A stretch of DNA of 64,000 nucleotides from Spirochaetales bacterium Spiro_02 (lineage in GTDB: Bacteria > Spirochaetota > Spirochaetia > Sphaerochaetales > Sphaerochaetaceae): positions 59,442 to 123,441 of the forward strand of contig LVBD01000035.1 of NCBI GenBank assembly GCA_001604275.1, read 5' to 3'. Both the position numbers and the translations under genes were made by a program. Under the pieces are notes generated by a model. The model saw only the letters and a program-made list of their open reading frames with translations. It was not told where the DNA came from and searched no databases. Of the stretch, positions 43,215-51,816 are shown piece after piece. Each line of letters opens with the position of its first letter. Position 1 is the stretch's first letter.

Positions 43215-43988
43215 TCAGGTTCCATTCCTCTCTATCATCGCCGCGAACTTTTTCTCGGACAGTATCTCGTTGGTCACATACGTACCGTTGTAGAACAACG
43301 CGAAGGTAGTTACCGCCACCGGAGCGCACCGGGCCTCCTGCCTGCTTTGCAGATGGATGGCAGTACACAAAACTCCTTGCTCGGCGGCTACACGTTGCTG
43401 AAGCGGAACATATTTCGCAGTAAACGGGCACTGCGATGTGTACAGCATTACATAGCCACTCGTATCCATATGGGGATGCTTCGCATGCGGCAGGAACCGA
43501 GGCACATTCGAGTCTTGAGAATCCAAGGAATCCGGTTCGAACGTCAGATAGTACAGCACGAAATCGGGCGCTGCGGTATCAGCGATCCGAAAACCGACAT
43601 GTTCCAGGTACTTCGGATCAGACAAAAACGCCCGCTTCCGTTTCGAAGAAATCACGCACAGACCACGCTTTCCCCGTTTCCGACTGTCCTGGATACAGAT
43701 ATTGAGCAAATCAGTGGAATACCCATGCCCCTTCATTGCCCCCGACACCCAGAAACAGTTGATGAACATGTAGTTCTCCGCCAGAACGGGAACCCACGCA
43801 TACTCGGCGGGGATGTACTCGATAAAACATTTGCCCCGTTGCGTCGATTTCACGAACGTCAAACCTTCGGCAAAACGCTCCCGCATCCACGCCTTCTTGG
43901 ACACAATCTGTGGATCCTTGTTGTCGGAGATAGCGCAACAGATATGCTCTTCCTCCAGATTCAGTTCAGTGATTCGTATTGAGTCCAT
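43215..43988 (-). CDS. GNAT acetyltransferase with YoaP-like C-terminal domain
   Basis: A 257-residue two-domain protein. The GNAT acetyltransferase part (residues about 1-150) contains FINCFWVSGAMKGHGYSTDLL, the acetyl-CoA pyrophosphate loop. The second part (about 180-255) matches YoaP-like domains, with a thioredoxin-like YTSQCPFTAKYVP. The acceptor is unknown. The ATG at 43988 has GGGGGA about 7 bases upstream. It borders a decayed region to its right. Confidence 0.85.
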   Translation of the reverse strand: MDSIRITELNLEEEHICCAISDNKDPQIVSKKAWMRERFAEGLTFVKSTQRGKCFIEYIPAEYAWVPVLAENYMFINCFWVSGAMKGHGYSTDLLNICIQDSRKRGKRGLCVISSKRKRAFLSDPKYLEHVGFRIADTAAPDFVLYYLTFEPDSLDSQDSNVPRFLPHAKHPHMDTSGYVMLYTSQCPFTAKYVPLQQRVAAEQGVLCTAIHLQSRQEARCAPVAVTTFALFYNGTYVTNEILSEKKFAAMIERNGT

Positions 43989-44068
43989 CATTTTTCCCCC
44001 GGCACTCCCAAGCCTTCTCTTCCCCATTCCCCATTCAGGCGATGATCAGTCCACGGTCATCACGAACC

Positions 44069-44329
44069 CTATGCATATCCATGTCGCACGATGTACGCGT
44101 GCATCAACGCGACAGTCTTGGGCCCCTCATCATACGGGCCGATATGCAGACACTGCACGCATAGTCCCTCGTCATAAGAAAAGAACTCAACCTGTGAACA
44201 GTCCATCGGCTTTTTACGTGTCGCTTCCTCAACCGCCCAGCCGATATGCTTCTCAGTCACAAAATCGGGCACCCTGATGACCGATATCCACTGGAATCGA
44301 TCCTTGTAGGAGTAATCGATCCCTTTCAT
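44069..44329 (-). pseudogene. GyrI-like domain protein fragment
   Basis: An 86-codon remnant of a GyrI-like small-molecule-binding protein (about 200 residues when complete). It covers DRFQWISVIRVPDFVTE to YDEGLCVQCLHIGPYDEGP and MHAYIVRHGY, then hits a stop where intact members continue to the HHEIYLSDPRK-type end. The N-terminal half is missing too. No good ribosome binding site is seen. It is next to other broken genes, so it is called a relic. Confidence 0.7.
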
Positions 44330-44382
44330 AAAAACCTAGCGATTATTGATTTTGTCTGTCAATGCCGAAAATAGAAGATTTC

Positions 44383-44839
44383 TCAACGGAGCCAGATACG
44401 GGAACTTCTTCCATTCCCTTCCATAAACGGGTGGTCGATGTTCATTTCCACATATTTTGCGATGATTTCTTCGAAGGTGCCTCCGGCATGGATTCGATTT
44501 TTCTCAAGGTCTCGGACAAATACCGTACAGCAGCGAATTGAAAGCCTCCCTTCGCGATATTGAGCGTCCGTATCCGCCCTGCAAAATCGTACAGACCTCC
44601 GAACAGATACCCATGGATTTGCTGTAGCCCTTTGACTGTGCCGACACCTCCATCATGTCGAGCAATGAACTGTCGAAAAGCGCGTACGCTTTAGATTCGC
44701 TCTTGCCATCGATCGTTTTATCGCTATTGACGAACCATTGCATGAATCGGTTCGCTAGTTTGCTGGGGAATTGCTCTGCGAGTCCAACGATCCCTTGATC
44801 GTCAAGTACGTTGGCCAGACGTTTCTTTCCGTCCGTCAC
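44383..44839 (-). pseudogene. Fic-domain protein, frameshifted
   Basis: Minus-strand remains of a Fic AMP-transferase. The frame from 44839 gives KRLANVLDDQGIVGLAEQ and [19 protein letters not shown]. After a frameshift near 44640 another frame gives [22 protein letters not shown]. After a further shift the Fic motif [11 protein letters not shown] (about 44402-44432) appears, then a premature stop at 44383. The product cannot be made as one chain. Fic proteins often belong to toxin-antitoxin modules; no antitoxin is seen. Confidence 0.8.
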
Positions 44840-44849
44840 GGTGATTTTG

Positions 44850-44874
44850 AACTGGGTAGTATCACTACCCAGTT
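44850..44874. repeat. Perfect 11-bp hairpin
   Basis: AACTGGGTAGT and ACTACCCAGTT with a three-base loop, just upstream of the Fic remnant. No T-run follows. It may be a terminator relic or an excision scar. Confidence 0.5.
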
Positions 44875-44958
44875 GAAGTTTTCATCATCCCAGAGGGCGC
44901 GTGCTTCTCGAACATCAAAACATTCACGTTGTGCTTTTCCTGACTCTCAAACCGCTCC

Positions 44959-45897
44959 TCACCGCTTCCCGTTCTTTTCGCCCTGCTTCATCGCATAATC
45001 AAAGACCATATCGACATAGCCGGACGTCATCTCGATGGCCGGGGTGTTCACACTGAGGCAAAGACGTGCTTCTTCGACGCTATCCATCGCATACGAACTC
45101 ATGGATTCAACGGCTTCCTGTTCATCAAACGAAAGCGCCATCTCGTTTTCTGCAAGCTCTAACCAAGCCTCATTCATTTTGCATAGTTTCTTGAACGTGG
45201 CGAGACTTGCCGCAACATCCCCCTTCTTGTATTCGAGAATCGACTTCGGCAACAGGAAGAAAGGCGATTGTTTCACTTCATCCTCGAACTGGCGACAAAG
45301 CGCATCAAACCGATCGAAATCCTCCAAAGCGGCATAGATGGCGCACAAATAGAAACGACAACCCTGGTTGTCCATCGGAGAAAGGGCGATCAACGCCTCC
45401 AATTCACGGGCGGCAAGGGAAAAGCACCCGACGGTATTCAGCTTCATCGCATAGGCCATCCTTCCCCTCAGATACGGACGCAATTCAAGAGAATACCAAG
45501 CGTTTTCACCAATATCGGAGAGCGCTCCCCGTTCTTTGAGAACCGCTTCAGCCTCGGCGATCATCTTTGAAATTCGCTGCAGGTACTCGCCATCCTCGAT
45601 CTCATCCTCAATCAACGACAATTCCAATATCCCAGCATCCACGTTCGCAGGATCCAACCTCCTAGCCTTCCTCGCACACGTACGAGCCACATCCCACTGA
45701 TGTTCGGCAAGCGCCGCTTCAGCTTTTTCCATAAACTGCTCCGATGGAGTTAGTCCATATAGAGAGGAGTCAGAACTCTCCTGGAGGTTGGAGAACCGTT
45801 CAACTGCGGTATTGATACTTGCGTTATCTGACATATCAACGCCGGATTCCTGCAAAAACTTCATGAGATTCTTTATCGTTCTCTCTGTCTCAATCAT
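44959..45897 (-). CDS. Tetratricopeptide-like helical repeat protein
   Basis: A 312-residue soluble protein dominated by helical hairpins. TPR-like units are visible, for example MEKAEAALAEHQWDVARTCARKARRLDPAN (about 55-85), AARELEALIALSPMDNQGCRFYLCAIYAALEDFDR (about 160-200) and SILEYKKGDVAASLATFKKLCKMNE. A protein-interaction role is expected, but no partner can be named. It is intact, although it lies between the Fic remnant and an ATPase remnant. Confidence 0.65.
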   Translation of the reverse strand: MIETERTIKNLMKFLQESGVDMSDNASINTAVERFSNLQESSDSSLYGLTPSEQFMEKAEAALAEHQWDVARTCARKARRLDPANVDAGILELSLIEDEIEDGEYLQRISKMIAEAEAVLKERGALSDIGENAWYSLELRPYLRGRMAYAMKLNTVGCFSLAARELEALIALSPMDNQGCRFYLCAIYAALEDFDRFDALCRQFEDEVKQSPFFLLPKSILEYKKGDVAASLATFKKLCKMNEAWLELAENEMALSFDEQEAVESMSSYAMDSVEEARLCLSVNTPAIEMTSGYVDMVFDYAMKQGEKNGKR

Positions 45898-46044
45898 TAG
45901 CTCGACTCCTTATACCGTCCTTCGGCGCCTTGGGCGTCAACGGCAGCGTATCCACATCATCGCATGTCAAGATAAATTCTACAATGCATTTTCCAACACA
46001 GAACGCAGCATACAGCAACATCGGCTTGATACCGATCTCCAAAC

Positions 46045-46450
46045 AGAAGGTTCTGGGAACGACAAGGAAATTCAGATCCGTATAGATGCGATTCATCACA
46101 TGGTTGGATCAGAAGGCACCGCAAAACTTCCGTTGAAGTTGGAATCGGCGGGAACGCTCAAGATGTTCGCTTTATATCCTTTGCTTCAAAACGTGTTGGA
46201 TACAGGAGGAGTTCTGTTTGTCGATGAGCTGAATGCCCGTCTTCACCCGTTGCTGGTCAGGACCGTTGTCATCACATTCCTCAACCCTGAAACAAATCCA
46301 AAGCATGCGCAACTTATTTTTACTTCGCATGACGCATGGCAATTGAACAGCAACATGCTGAGGCGCGATGAAGTCTGGTTCGTAGAAAAAGCCGATACCG
46401 GAATTTCTACGCTCTATTCGTTGGCAGATTTTGTCGATGAGGATGCATAG
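46045..46450 (+). pseudogene. C-terminal fragment of an AAA15-type ATPase
   Basis: The frame ending at 46450 carries ESAGTLKMFALYPLLQNVL, the Walker B region GGVLFVDELNARLHPLL and the switch His region QLIFTSHDAWQL, typical of the C-terminal end of AAA15 (RloC/abortive-infection-type) ATPases. The Walker A half is absent, and upstream sequence is occupied by the opposite-strand TPR gene. It is a 5'-truncated relic of an accessory defence-type gene. Confidence 0.75.
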
Positions 46451-46452
46451 GA

Positions 46453-46566
46453 ATGCCTGAAAGAAATGGGAAAAGGAGGCCTCGCAATCAAGGTAAAGGA
46501 AGAAAACTCATCAGAATAAGCTTGTACCTAAGAGCAAAATACCGAAAAAAAGCGGTGGCCGACTGA
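46453..46566 (+). pseudogene. Short frame after the ATPase fragment, possible RloB-like start
   Basis: A 37-codon frame starting MPERNGKRRPRNQGKGRK, three bases after the ATPase remnant. RloB-type partner proteins of such ATPases begin with similar basic stretches, so this may be the start of a lost partner. The evidence is weak. Confidence 0.3.
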
Positions 46567-46646
46567 AACCTCAGCCGGCCGTCATGCTATGCTGTGAGAC
46601 AATGTGTGACAGTACCTCACCTACTCTGCCCACATTGGGTTCGCCC

Positions 46647-47630
46647 TTACTGAGCGGCACCTTCGGTCACGGGAGCCGCGGCGGCGGTGGCTTTCTTGTC
46701 CTCCATGCGAGCGAAGAAGTTCGCCAGAATCGCACCGGAAATATTGTGCCATACACTGAACACTGCCCCTGGAACCGTAGCCATCGACAGATCGGGGAAC
46801 GAAGTTTTCGCAAGCGACGTGGCGAGACCGGAGTTCTGCATACCGACCTCGATGGCAAGCGCCTTGGCCTTGGGAAGCGGCAGCTTGAACACCTTCGCCA
46901 CGCCGAAGCCCAGCAGATACCCGAGACAGTTGTGGAGGATCACGACGAGAAACACGATGGCGCCGGTGGACAGAATCTGCGCCGAATTCGCCGAAACGAC
47001 CGCGGCTACGATCATCACGATCGCGGTAACGGAAATCAGCGGCAGAATCCGCACGGCTTTCTCGGTCACCTTGCCGAAATAGTGGTTGATCACAAAGCCC
47101 AGCCCGATCGGAATCAGCACCACCTTGATGATCGACAGGAACATCGCCCAGATATCGACGCTCACCGACGTCTTCAGCAACAGGAAGGTGATGAATGGAG
47201 TCATCAGCGGAGCCAACAATGTGGAGACCGCCGTCATGCCCACCGACAGGCTCACGTCACCCTTCGACAGATACGTCATGACGTTCGACGACGTGCCGCC
47301 GGGGCAGGTCCCCACCAGCACCACACCGACCAGCAACGCAGTCTCAAGCCCGAACGCCTTGCCCAACCCGAACGCAAGAAGCGGCATAATGGTGAACTGG
47401 GCGATGAAACCGATGATGATTTCTCTCGGGTGGCGGAACACGACGGCGAAATCCGCCGGCTTGAGGGTAAGGCCCATGCCGAACATGACGATCATCAGCA
47501 AGGTATTGACCCAGCTGGTCTTGATCCAGTTCAAGGCAGGGGGAAAGAACAAGGCGATCGCCGCAATGATCAGAACGATGATCGCCATGTGCTTTCCTAC
47601 GAAGTCGCTGATTTTTTCGAGTACTTTCAT
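46647..47630 (-). CDS. Bile acid:sodium symporter (BASS) family transporter
   Basis: A 327-residue polytopic membrane protein of the BASS family with about nine segments. The sodium-site signatures are GTCPGGTSSNVMTYLSKGDVSLSV (about residue 120) and the C-terminal EVGMQNSGLATSLA. Bacterial members move organic anions such as pantoate or other carboxylates; the substrate here is unknown. The ATG at 47630 is chosen because GGAGGTCTCCT lies just upstream. Confidence 0.92.
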   Translation of the reverse strand: MKVLEKISDFVGKHMAIIVLIIAAIALFFPPALNWIKTSWVNTLLMIVMFGMGLTLKPADFAVVFRHPREIIIGFIAQFTIMPLLAFGLGKAFGLETALLVGVVLVGTCPGGTSSNVMTYLSKGDVSLSVGMTAVSTLLAPLMTPFITFLLLKTSVSVDIWAMFLSIIKVVLIPIGLGFVINHYFGKVTEKAVRILPLISVTAIVMIVAAVVSANSAQILSTGAIVFLVVILHNCLGYLLGFGVAKVFKLPLPKAKALAIEVGMQNSGLATSLAKTSFPDLSMATVPGAVFSVWHNISGAILANFFARMEDKKATAAAAPVTEGAAQ

Positions 47631-47759
47631 AGGAGACCTCCAGATATTTCCCCCATGATATGCGCTTTCGTGAGAGGTGTAAATATTACATAGCACGAAA
47701 AAAGTGCTTCACATGCACATTTTCAACATGATCGGTAACTTTCGGTCTGTTTCAGACCA

Positions 47760-49133
47760 TCAACTCACGGAAGGCATCGCCTGCAACTCCCGCCAGTAAC
47801 GAAGCGTCATGCTCCCCGCCAGCAGAAAGGTGAGCACATCGGCGATCGGCTGGGAGAGCTGGATGCCCAGCACCCCGAGTAGGTGCGACAGTACCGCGAT
47901 CAGCGGTATGAAGAATATCCCCTGTCTCGCCAAGGCGATGATCGAGCTCCGCCCCCCCTTGCCAGTAGCCTGGAAGAGCATCCCCGACAGGATGTTCACC
48001 GCTTGGATCGGCATCAATACGCACTGGAACCGCAGTGCGAGCGTTCCCACTTCGACCACCGTAGGATCGGCGATAAAGGCGAGCATCACCCACCGCGCCG
48101 CCGCGAAGCAGACTGCGCCGATGGCCAGGAACGCCACCACCCCGGTCTTCAGGCAGAACCGGAACGCATCCCGCAACCGGTCGATCTTCCTCGCCCCCCA
48201 ACTGAAACCGGCCACCGGCTGGAACCCTTGCCCGAAACCGACCAGCGCGGCATTGAGGAACATCGTCACCCGGGTGACGATCGTCATGGCGGCGATCACA
48301 GCATCGCCGAACGGACCGGCGAACAGATTCATGCAGATGCCGGCGATACTCCCCAGCACCTGCCGCAGGAACGATGGCAAGCCCACCTGCATCATGTCAC
48401 CGAACAACCCCCGCTCGAAACGCACGTGCCGCACGCTCAGATGGAGGTTGCTCCTATGCGACAGGAACTGCGACAGCAGGATCAAGAAACTCACCATCTG
48501 GCTGATGATCGTCGCCAAAGCTGCGCCGCGGATTCCCAGATCCAGCACAAAGATGAAGATTGGATCGAGCACGACATTCACTACCGCGCCGGATACGATG
48601 CCGACCATACCGAGCACGGCCTTTCCCTCCGAACGGAGGTTGTTGTTCATCGTGAAGCTCGCCGCCATATATGGGGCGCCGACGAGGATCGTTCCGGCAT
48701 AGTCCGCGGCATAGGGGAGTATCGTCTCGGTGGAACCGAGCAACCGCATGAACGGGTTGAGGAATAGCAGGCCGAATATCGTCAGCAACAGTCCCAGCCC
48801 CATCGAAGTGAAGAACGCCGTGGAGAATACCTCGTCGGCCCGCTGCCGTTCCTTCGCTCCGAGCAGTCGCGCCACTACGTTGCCCGATCCTTGCCCGAAG
48901 AGCAGCCCGATCGCTTGGATGATAGCCATGAGCGAGAACACCACTCCGACGGCCGCCGAAGCACTGGTCCCCAGTCGACTGACGAACATCGTATCGACCA
49001 TGTTGTAGAATGCGGTCACCAGCATCGTGGTGATCGTTGGAGCGGCAAGCGAGAGAATCAGACGCCGCACGGGCGTCGTGGTCATTCTGCGGTAGTTTTC
49101 TTCTGAGTCGAGGGGCATCCGGCTGTTAGGCAT
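47760..49133 (-). CDS. MATE family efflux protein (second copy)
   Basis: A 457-residue MATE transporter with about 12 membrane segments. Features are TPVRRLILSLAAPTITTMLV, MVDTMFVSRLGTSASAAVGV, VLDPIFIFVLDLGIRGAALATIISQ and GFGQGFQPVAGFSWGARK. It exports drugs or metabolites; the substrate is unknown. The ATG at 49133 is fixed by a consensus promoter ending 6 bases upstream, so the mRNA should lack a leader. It is divergent from the C_GCAxxG gene. Confidence 0.92.
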   Translation of the reverse strand: MPNSRMPLDSEENYRRMTTTPVRRLILSLAAPTITTMLVTAFYNMVDTMFVSRLGTSASAAVGVVFSLMAIIQAIGLLFGQGSGNVVARLLGAKERQRADEVFSTAFFTSMGLGLLLTIFGLLFLNPFMRLLGSTETILPYAADYAGTILVGAPYMAASFTMNNNLRSEGKAVLGMVGIVSGAVVNVVLDPIFIFVLDLGIRGAALATIISQMVSFLILLSQFLSHRSNLHLSVRHVRFERGLFGDMMQVGLPSFLRQVLGSIAGICMNLFAGPFGDAVIAAMTIVTRVTMFLNAALVGFGQGFQPVAGFSWGARKIDRLRDAFRFCLKTGVVAFLAIGAVCFAAARWVMLAFIADPTVVEVGTLALRFQCVLMPIQAVNILSGMLFQATGKGGRSSIIALARQGIFFIPLIAVLSHLLGVLGIQLSQPIADVLTFLLAGSMTLRYWRELQAMPSVS

Positions 49134-49139
49134 GTGTGG

Positions 49140-49168
49140 ATTCTATCCGTCCCTCCCGCCCCTGTCAA
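49140..49168 (-). promoter_or_regulatory. Leaderless promoter of the second MATE gene
   Basis: Minus strand TTGACA (49163-49168), 17 bp, TAGAAT (49140-49145), then 6 bases to the ATG. Confidence 0.8.
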
Positions 49169-49255
49169 ATGAGGGTCAATGGTCAATGGTAGAGGGTCGA
49201 GGGTCGGTCCAAACTTATTCATTGGAGGGGATCGCTTCAGACGCCTGAGCACCAA

Positions 49256-49321
49256 AAGCAATCATGCACCAATGTCCAAGCAATCATGCACCAATGTCCA
49301 AGCAATCATGCACCAATGCGC
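49256..49321 (+). repeat. 22-bp tandem repeat, three copies
   Basis: Unit AAGCAATCATGCACCAATGT plus CC, two perfect copies and a third with two changes at its end. It lies between two divergent leaderless promoters, 51 bp before the -35 of the C_GCAxxG gene. Confidence 0.85.
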
Positions 49322-49371
49322 AGGCAGGAAGCTCCAGTCCTGTATCGAGCTTTGTTTTCATTGCCTGTGTC

Positions 49372-49401
49372 TTGCACAGGAGCAGGACCGGGGTGTAGAC
49401 T
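49372..49401 (+). promoter_or_regulatory. Leaderless promoter of the C_GCAxxG gene
   Basis: TTGCAC (49372-49377), 18 bp, TAGACT (49396-49401), then 6 bases to the ATG at 49408. Confidence 0.7.
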
Positions 49402-49407
49402 CGTGCC

Positions 49408-49818
49408 ATGGAATCAAGAGTGGACAAGGCATTGGCAAACCATGCAAAAGGGTATAATTGCAGCCAGTCAGTCGCATGTGCATATGCGGATCTGGTCGGC
49501 ATGGACGAACGGACGATGTTCAAGCTGATGGAAGGCTTCGGACTGGGAATGGGCGGCACGTACGGCACCTGCGGAGCTCTGACCGGAGCCATGGCGATCG
49601 TCGGCATGCGATTGAGCGGCGGCAATCTCGACGGTCCGCTGACCAAAGCGGAAACCTACAAGGTCGCCGAACGGATCATCGACGAATTCCGCCAGATGAA
49701 CCATTCCTGCGTCTGCCGCGACTTGAAAGGCATTGAGACCGACTCCCCCTTCAAATCGTGCGACGAATACATCGCCGATGCCTCCGCAATCCTGGAACGA
49801 ACCATATTCGCCACATAA
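49408..49818 (+). CDS. C_GCAxxG_C_C family protein
   Basis: A 136-residue cysteine-rich protein of the C_GCAxxG_C_C family, a putative redox or metal-binding group of unknown function. Cysteines lie at KGYNCSQSVACAYADL, GTYGTCGALTGAMAIVG (the GCAxxG-like motif) and NHSCVCRDL, plus a late FKSC. No signal peptide or membrane segment is obvious. It has its own promoter with no untranslated leader. Confidence 0.82.
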   Translation: MESRVDKALANHAKGYNCSQSVACAYADLVGMDERTMFKLMEGFGLGMGGTYGTCGALTGAMAIVGMRLSGGNLDGPLTKAETYKVAERIIDEFRQMNHSCVCRDLKGIETDSPFKSCDEYIADASAILERTIFAT

Positions 49819-49839
49819 CGACCAGTCGGCCGCACACCC

Positions 49840-49866
49840 GGCATACCCGGCATACCCGGCATACCC
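49840..49866 (+). repeat. 9-bp tandem repeat, three copies
   Basis: GGCATACCC three times, in the short region between the C_GCAxxG stop and the next stop-associated element. Confidence 0.8.
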
Positions 49867-49986
49867 TACGCCGGCCCGCACGGAACACACCGGGTCATGC
49901 AGTGTCATGTTCAGTCGCACAGACTCTTTGAGACGGTTCGCAGAACCTATCCCGCTCCCCCTGCAATACCATCATAAGCCCCCTCA

Positions 49987-50006
49987 CAATGACCCTGCAA
50001 TGACCC
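49987..50006 (-). repeat. Stop-associated direct repeat (copy 4, after spoU)
   Basis: On the minus strand GGGTCATTGCA then GGGTCATTG; its first G is the last base of the spoU TAG stop codon. GTGAGG follows, as in the pyrG copy. Confidence 0.8.
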
Positions 50007-50800
50007 TAACCTAACCAGGAGTGGAGCATGATTCCGCCTGCGACGGCAACATTCAACGACCCCTTGGTCCCGGAAAGAGGAATAGCAACCCGCCCGGCTG
50101 ACCTGTCGCACGCAGCCAGGAACACAGGGCTCACACCCATCTCCTCAGAACCGAGCACAGCTACGCCGTCGGAAGGAAACGAGAACCGCTGGATCGCAAC
50201 ACCACCCAGTTCCAAGGCGAACATCGGCCGAAGGGAAGCCTCCAGTTCGGCAAGCAGCGCCTGCTCGCCGACGATCCGCCACGGCACCGTTTCGGTACAG
50301 CCCCTGGCAGTGCGCCGGGCACGCGGATGATCGGGACTCGCCGTTCCCTCGACCAGCAGAACCTCCCGCACTCCGAACGAATCGGCGCTCCGGAACAACG
50401 CCCCCACATTGAACGGAGAACGGATGCGATCGAGCACCAACGTATGCGGCAACACCAGACGCCTCGAAACATCCAGCGCCCCCGACACATCATCGACGAA
50501 ATCCCAGTCGGCAGGCTCGGCACCCAACGCCTCGAGCAACAAATAATGCAGATCCTCGCACGCCACCGTGAACATAGGCGACGACCTCTCCCCCAGACGC
50601 CCGGCAAGCACCGCCGCACGGAACCGGACATCATCCGAAAGTACGAGGGAACACGGCTCGGCCCCAAGCAATGCGACCAGCAGAACCAGATAATCGGGAT
50701 CGACCGCATCTGGATGCACCGCGAACTCATGGAATAGATTGGCGATCTTGCGCACGCACGTACGCGGTTTCAAAGTCTGCAACTTGGCGATCGTGATCAT
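50006..50800 (-). CDS. SpoU/TrmH-family RNA 2'-O-methyltransferase
   Basis: A 264-residue SPOUT methyltransferase. The three family motifs are clear: RSPFNVGALFRSADSFGV (motif 1), VAVLGSEEMGVSP (motif 2) and VAIPLSGTKGSLNVAVAGGIM (motif 3, the SAM knot). An N-terminal helical domain of about 120 residues replaces the usual L30e-like substrate domain. The target RNA is not readable. It follows rsmI by 14 bp in one operon. Confidence 0.9.
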   Translation of the reverse strand: MITIAKLQTLKPRTCVRKIANLFHEFAVHPDAVDPDYLVLLVALLGAEPCSLVLSDDVRFRAAVLAGRLGERSSPMFTVACEDLHYLLLEALGAEPADWDFVDDVSGALDVSRRLVLPHTLVLDRIRSPFNVGALFRSADSFGVREVLLVEGTASPDHPRARRTARGCTETVPWRIVGEQALLAELEASLRPMFALELGGVAIQRFSFPSDGVAVLGSEEMGVSPVFLAACDRSAGRVAIPLSGTKGSLNVAVAGGIMLHSWLG

Positions 50801-50814
50801 CCCACACCCCGCCC

Positions 50815-51546
50815 CTACCGCCGATCGTCACGTCCATCCAGCTCGCCATCGGAATCCTCGTCCGAATCCGATGCCGCCGACGGACACACGCAGAGGGCGA
50901 ACTCCCCCTTCACCGACGGACGGGATGCCAGCACATCAGCCACCGAAGCGGCAGTCCCCTCCAGAAACTCCTCGAACGCCTTGGTCATCTCCCGACCGGC
51001 GACGACCCTACGGGAAGGGGCAAGCTCATCCAGCTCGCGCAGCAACTTGACCACCCGAAACGGAGACTCGTAGACTACGAACGCCTCGTCGCGCTCCAGC
51101 AACTGCCGCAACCGCGCCGTCCGACGCCCCTTGCGAGGGCTCAGGAACCCCTCGAACGTGAACGACTTGCCCACGAACCCAGCCACGCTGACTAGCGTCG
51201 TGACCGCCGAAACCCCTGGAACCGGCACCACGGAGAACCCCGCCGCCCGTACCGCACCGACAAGCCGAGCCCCCGGATCGCTCACACCCGGCGTACCCGC
51301 ATCGCTCACATAAGCCACATCGATGCCCCCCTCGAGCAAAGCGACGATCCCCGCCGCGGAATTGATCTCGTTGTGGGCATGACATGCGATCAGACGCTTG
51401 TGGATATCGAACCGATTCAGCAGATTCTGCGTATGCCTGGTATCCTCGCAGGCGATCACATCGACCCGCTTCAGAATATCCAACGCCCGCATCGTAATAT
51501 CATCGAGATTGCCGATTGGAGTGGCGATCATGTACAGAGTGCTCAT
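50815..51546 (-). CDS. rsmI: 16S rRNA (cytidine-1402-2'-O)-methyltransferase
   Basis: A 243-residue RsmI, which methylates C1402 in the 16S P-site. Motifs are [47 protein letters not shown] and [12 protein letters not shown]. The acidic C-terminus ([13 protein letters not shown]) is unusual. The ATG at 51546 is preferred because a promoter ends 7 bases before it; a longer frame starts inside that promoter. Confidence 0.95.
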   Translation of the reverse strand: MSTLYMIATPIGNLDDITMRALDILKRVDVIACEDTRHTQNLLNRFDIHKRLIACHAHNEINSAAGIVALLEGGIDVAYVSDAGTPGVSDPGARLVGAVRAAGFSVVPVPGVSAVTTLVSVAGFVGKSFTFEGFLSPRKGRRTARLRQLLERDEAFVVYESPFRVVKLLRELDELAPSRRVVAGREMTKAFEEFLEGTAASVADVLASRPSVKGEFALCVCPSAASDSDEDSDGELDGRDDRR

Positions 51547-51553
51547 GCCCACC

Positions 51554-51582
51554 AGTGTATACGCAAGCCAACCAAGAGACAA
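51554..51582 (-). promoter_or_regulatory. Leaderless promoter of rsmI-spoU
   Basis: Minus strand TTGTCT (51577-51582), 17 bp, TACACT (51554-51559), then 7 bases to the ATG. Confidence 0.7.
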
Positions 51583-51623
51583 GCGATCATCGCCCGAGCC
51601 GAACAGGCATTTCTCGCCAATAT

Positions 51624-51640
51624 ATGGTGATTTTTACCAT
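51624..51640. promoter_or_regulatory. Candidate PspF upstream activating site (pspA copy 1)
   Basis: ATGGTGATTTTTACCAT, an inverted repeat (ATGGT/ACCAT) with the same 17-bp geometry as 55145-55161. It lies about 100 bp before the sigma-54 promoter. Confidence 0.65.
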
Positions 51641-51736
51641 TGCGACCGCTTTTCCCTGCCGTTTCGCCTCCACTTTCCGAGCAATGATGCTTCCCATACC
51701 TGAAAAATCGAAGGAAAACCACCCGATCGACCGAGT

Positions 51737-51752
51737 TGGCACGGTATCTGCA
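51737..51752 (+). promoter_or_regulatory. Sigma-54 promoter of pspA copy 1
   Basis: TGGCACGGTATCTGCA: GG at 51738-51739 and GC at 51750-51751 with the required 10-base spacing, close to consensus. Confidence 0.85.
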
Positions 51753-51816
51753 ACATAGGAACCGTAGCACAAACAACACAACCGCCGGCGTTGCCCGGAG
51801 AGAAGGAGTAATAGAC

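Noticed and set aside
46584..47693. Long plus-strand frame of 369 codons
   Set aside because: It is antisense to the BASS transporter gene and has a composition typical of a shadow frame.
49256..49321. Possible small CRISPR array
   Set aside because: Units are directly adjacent with no unique spacers, and no cas genes are present.
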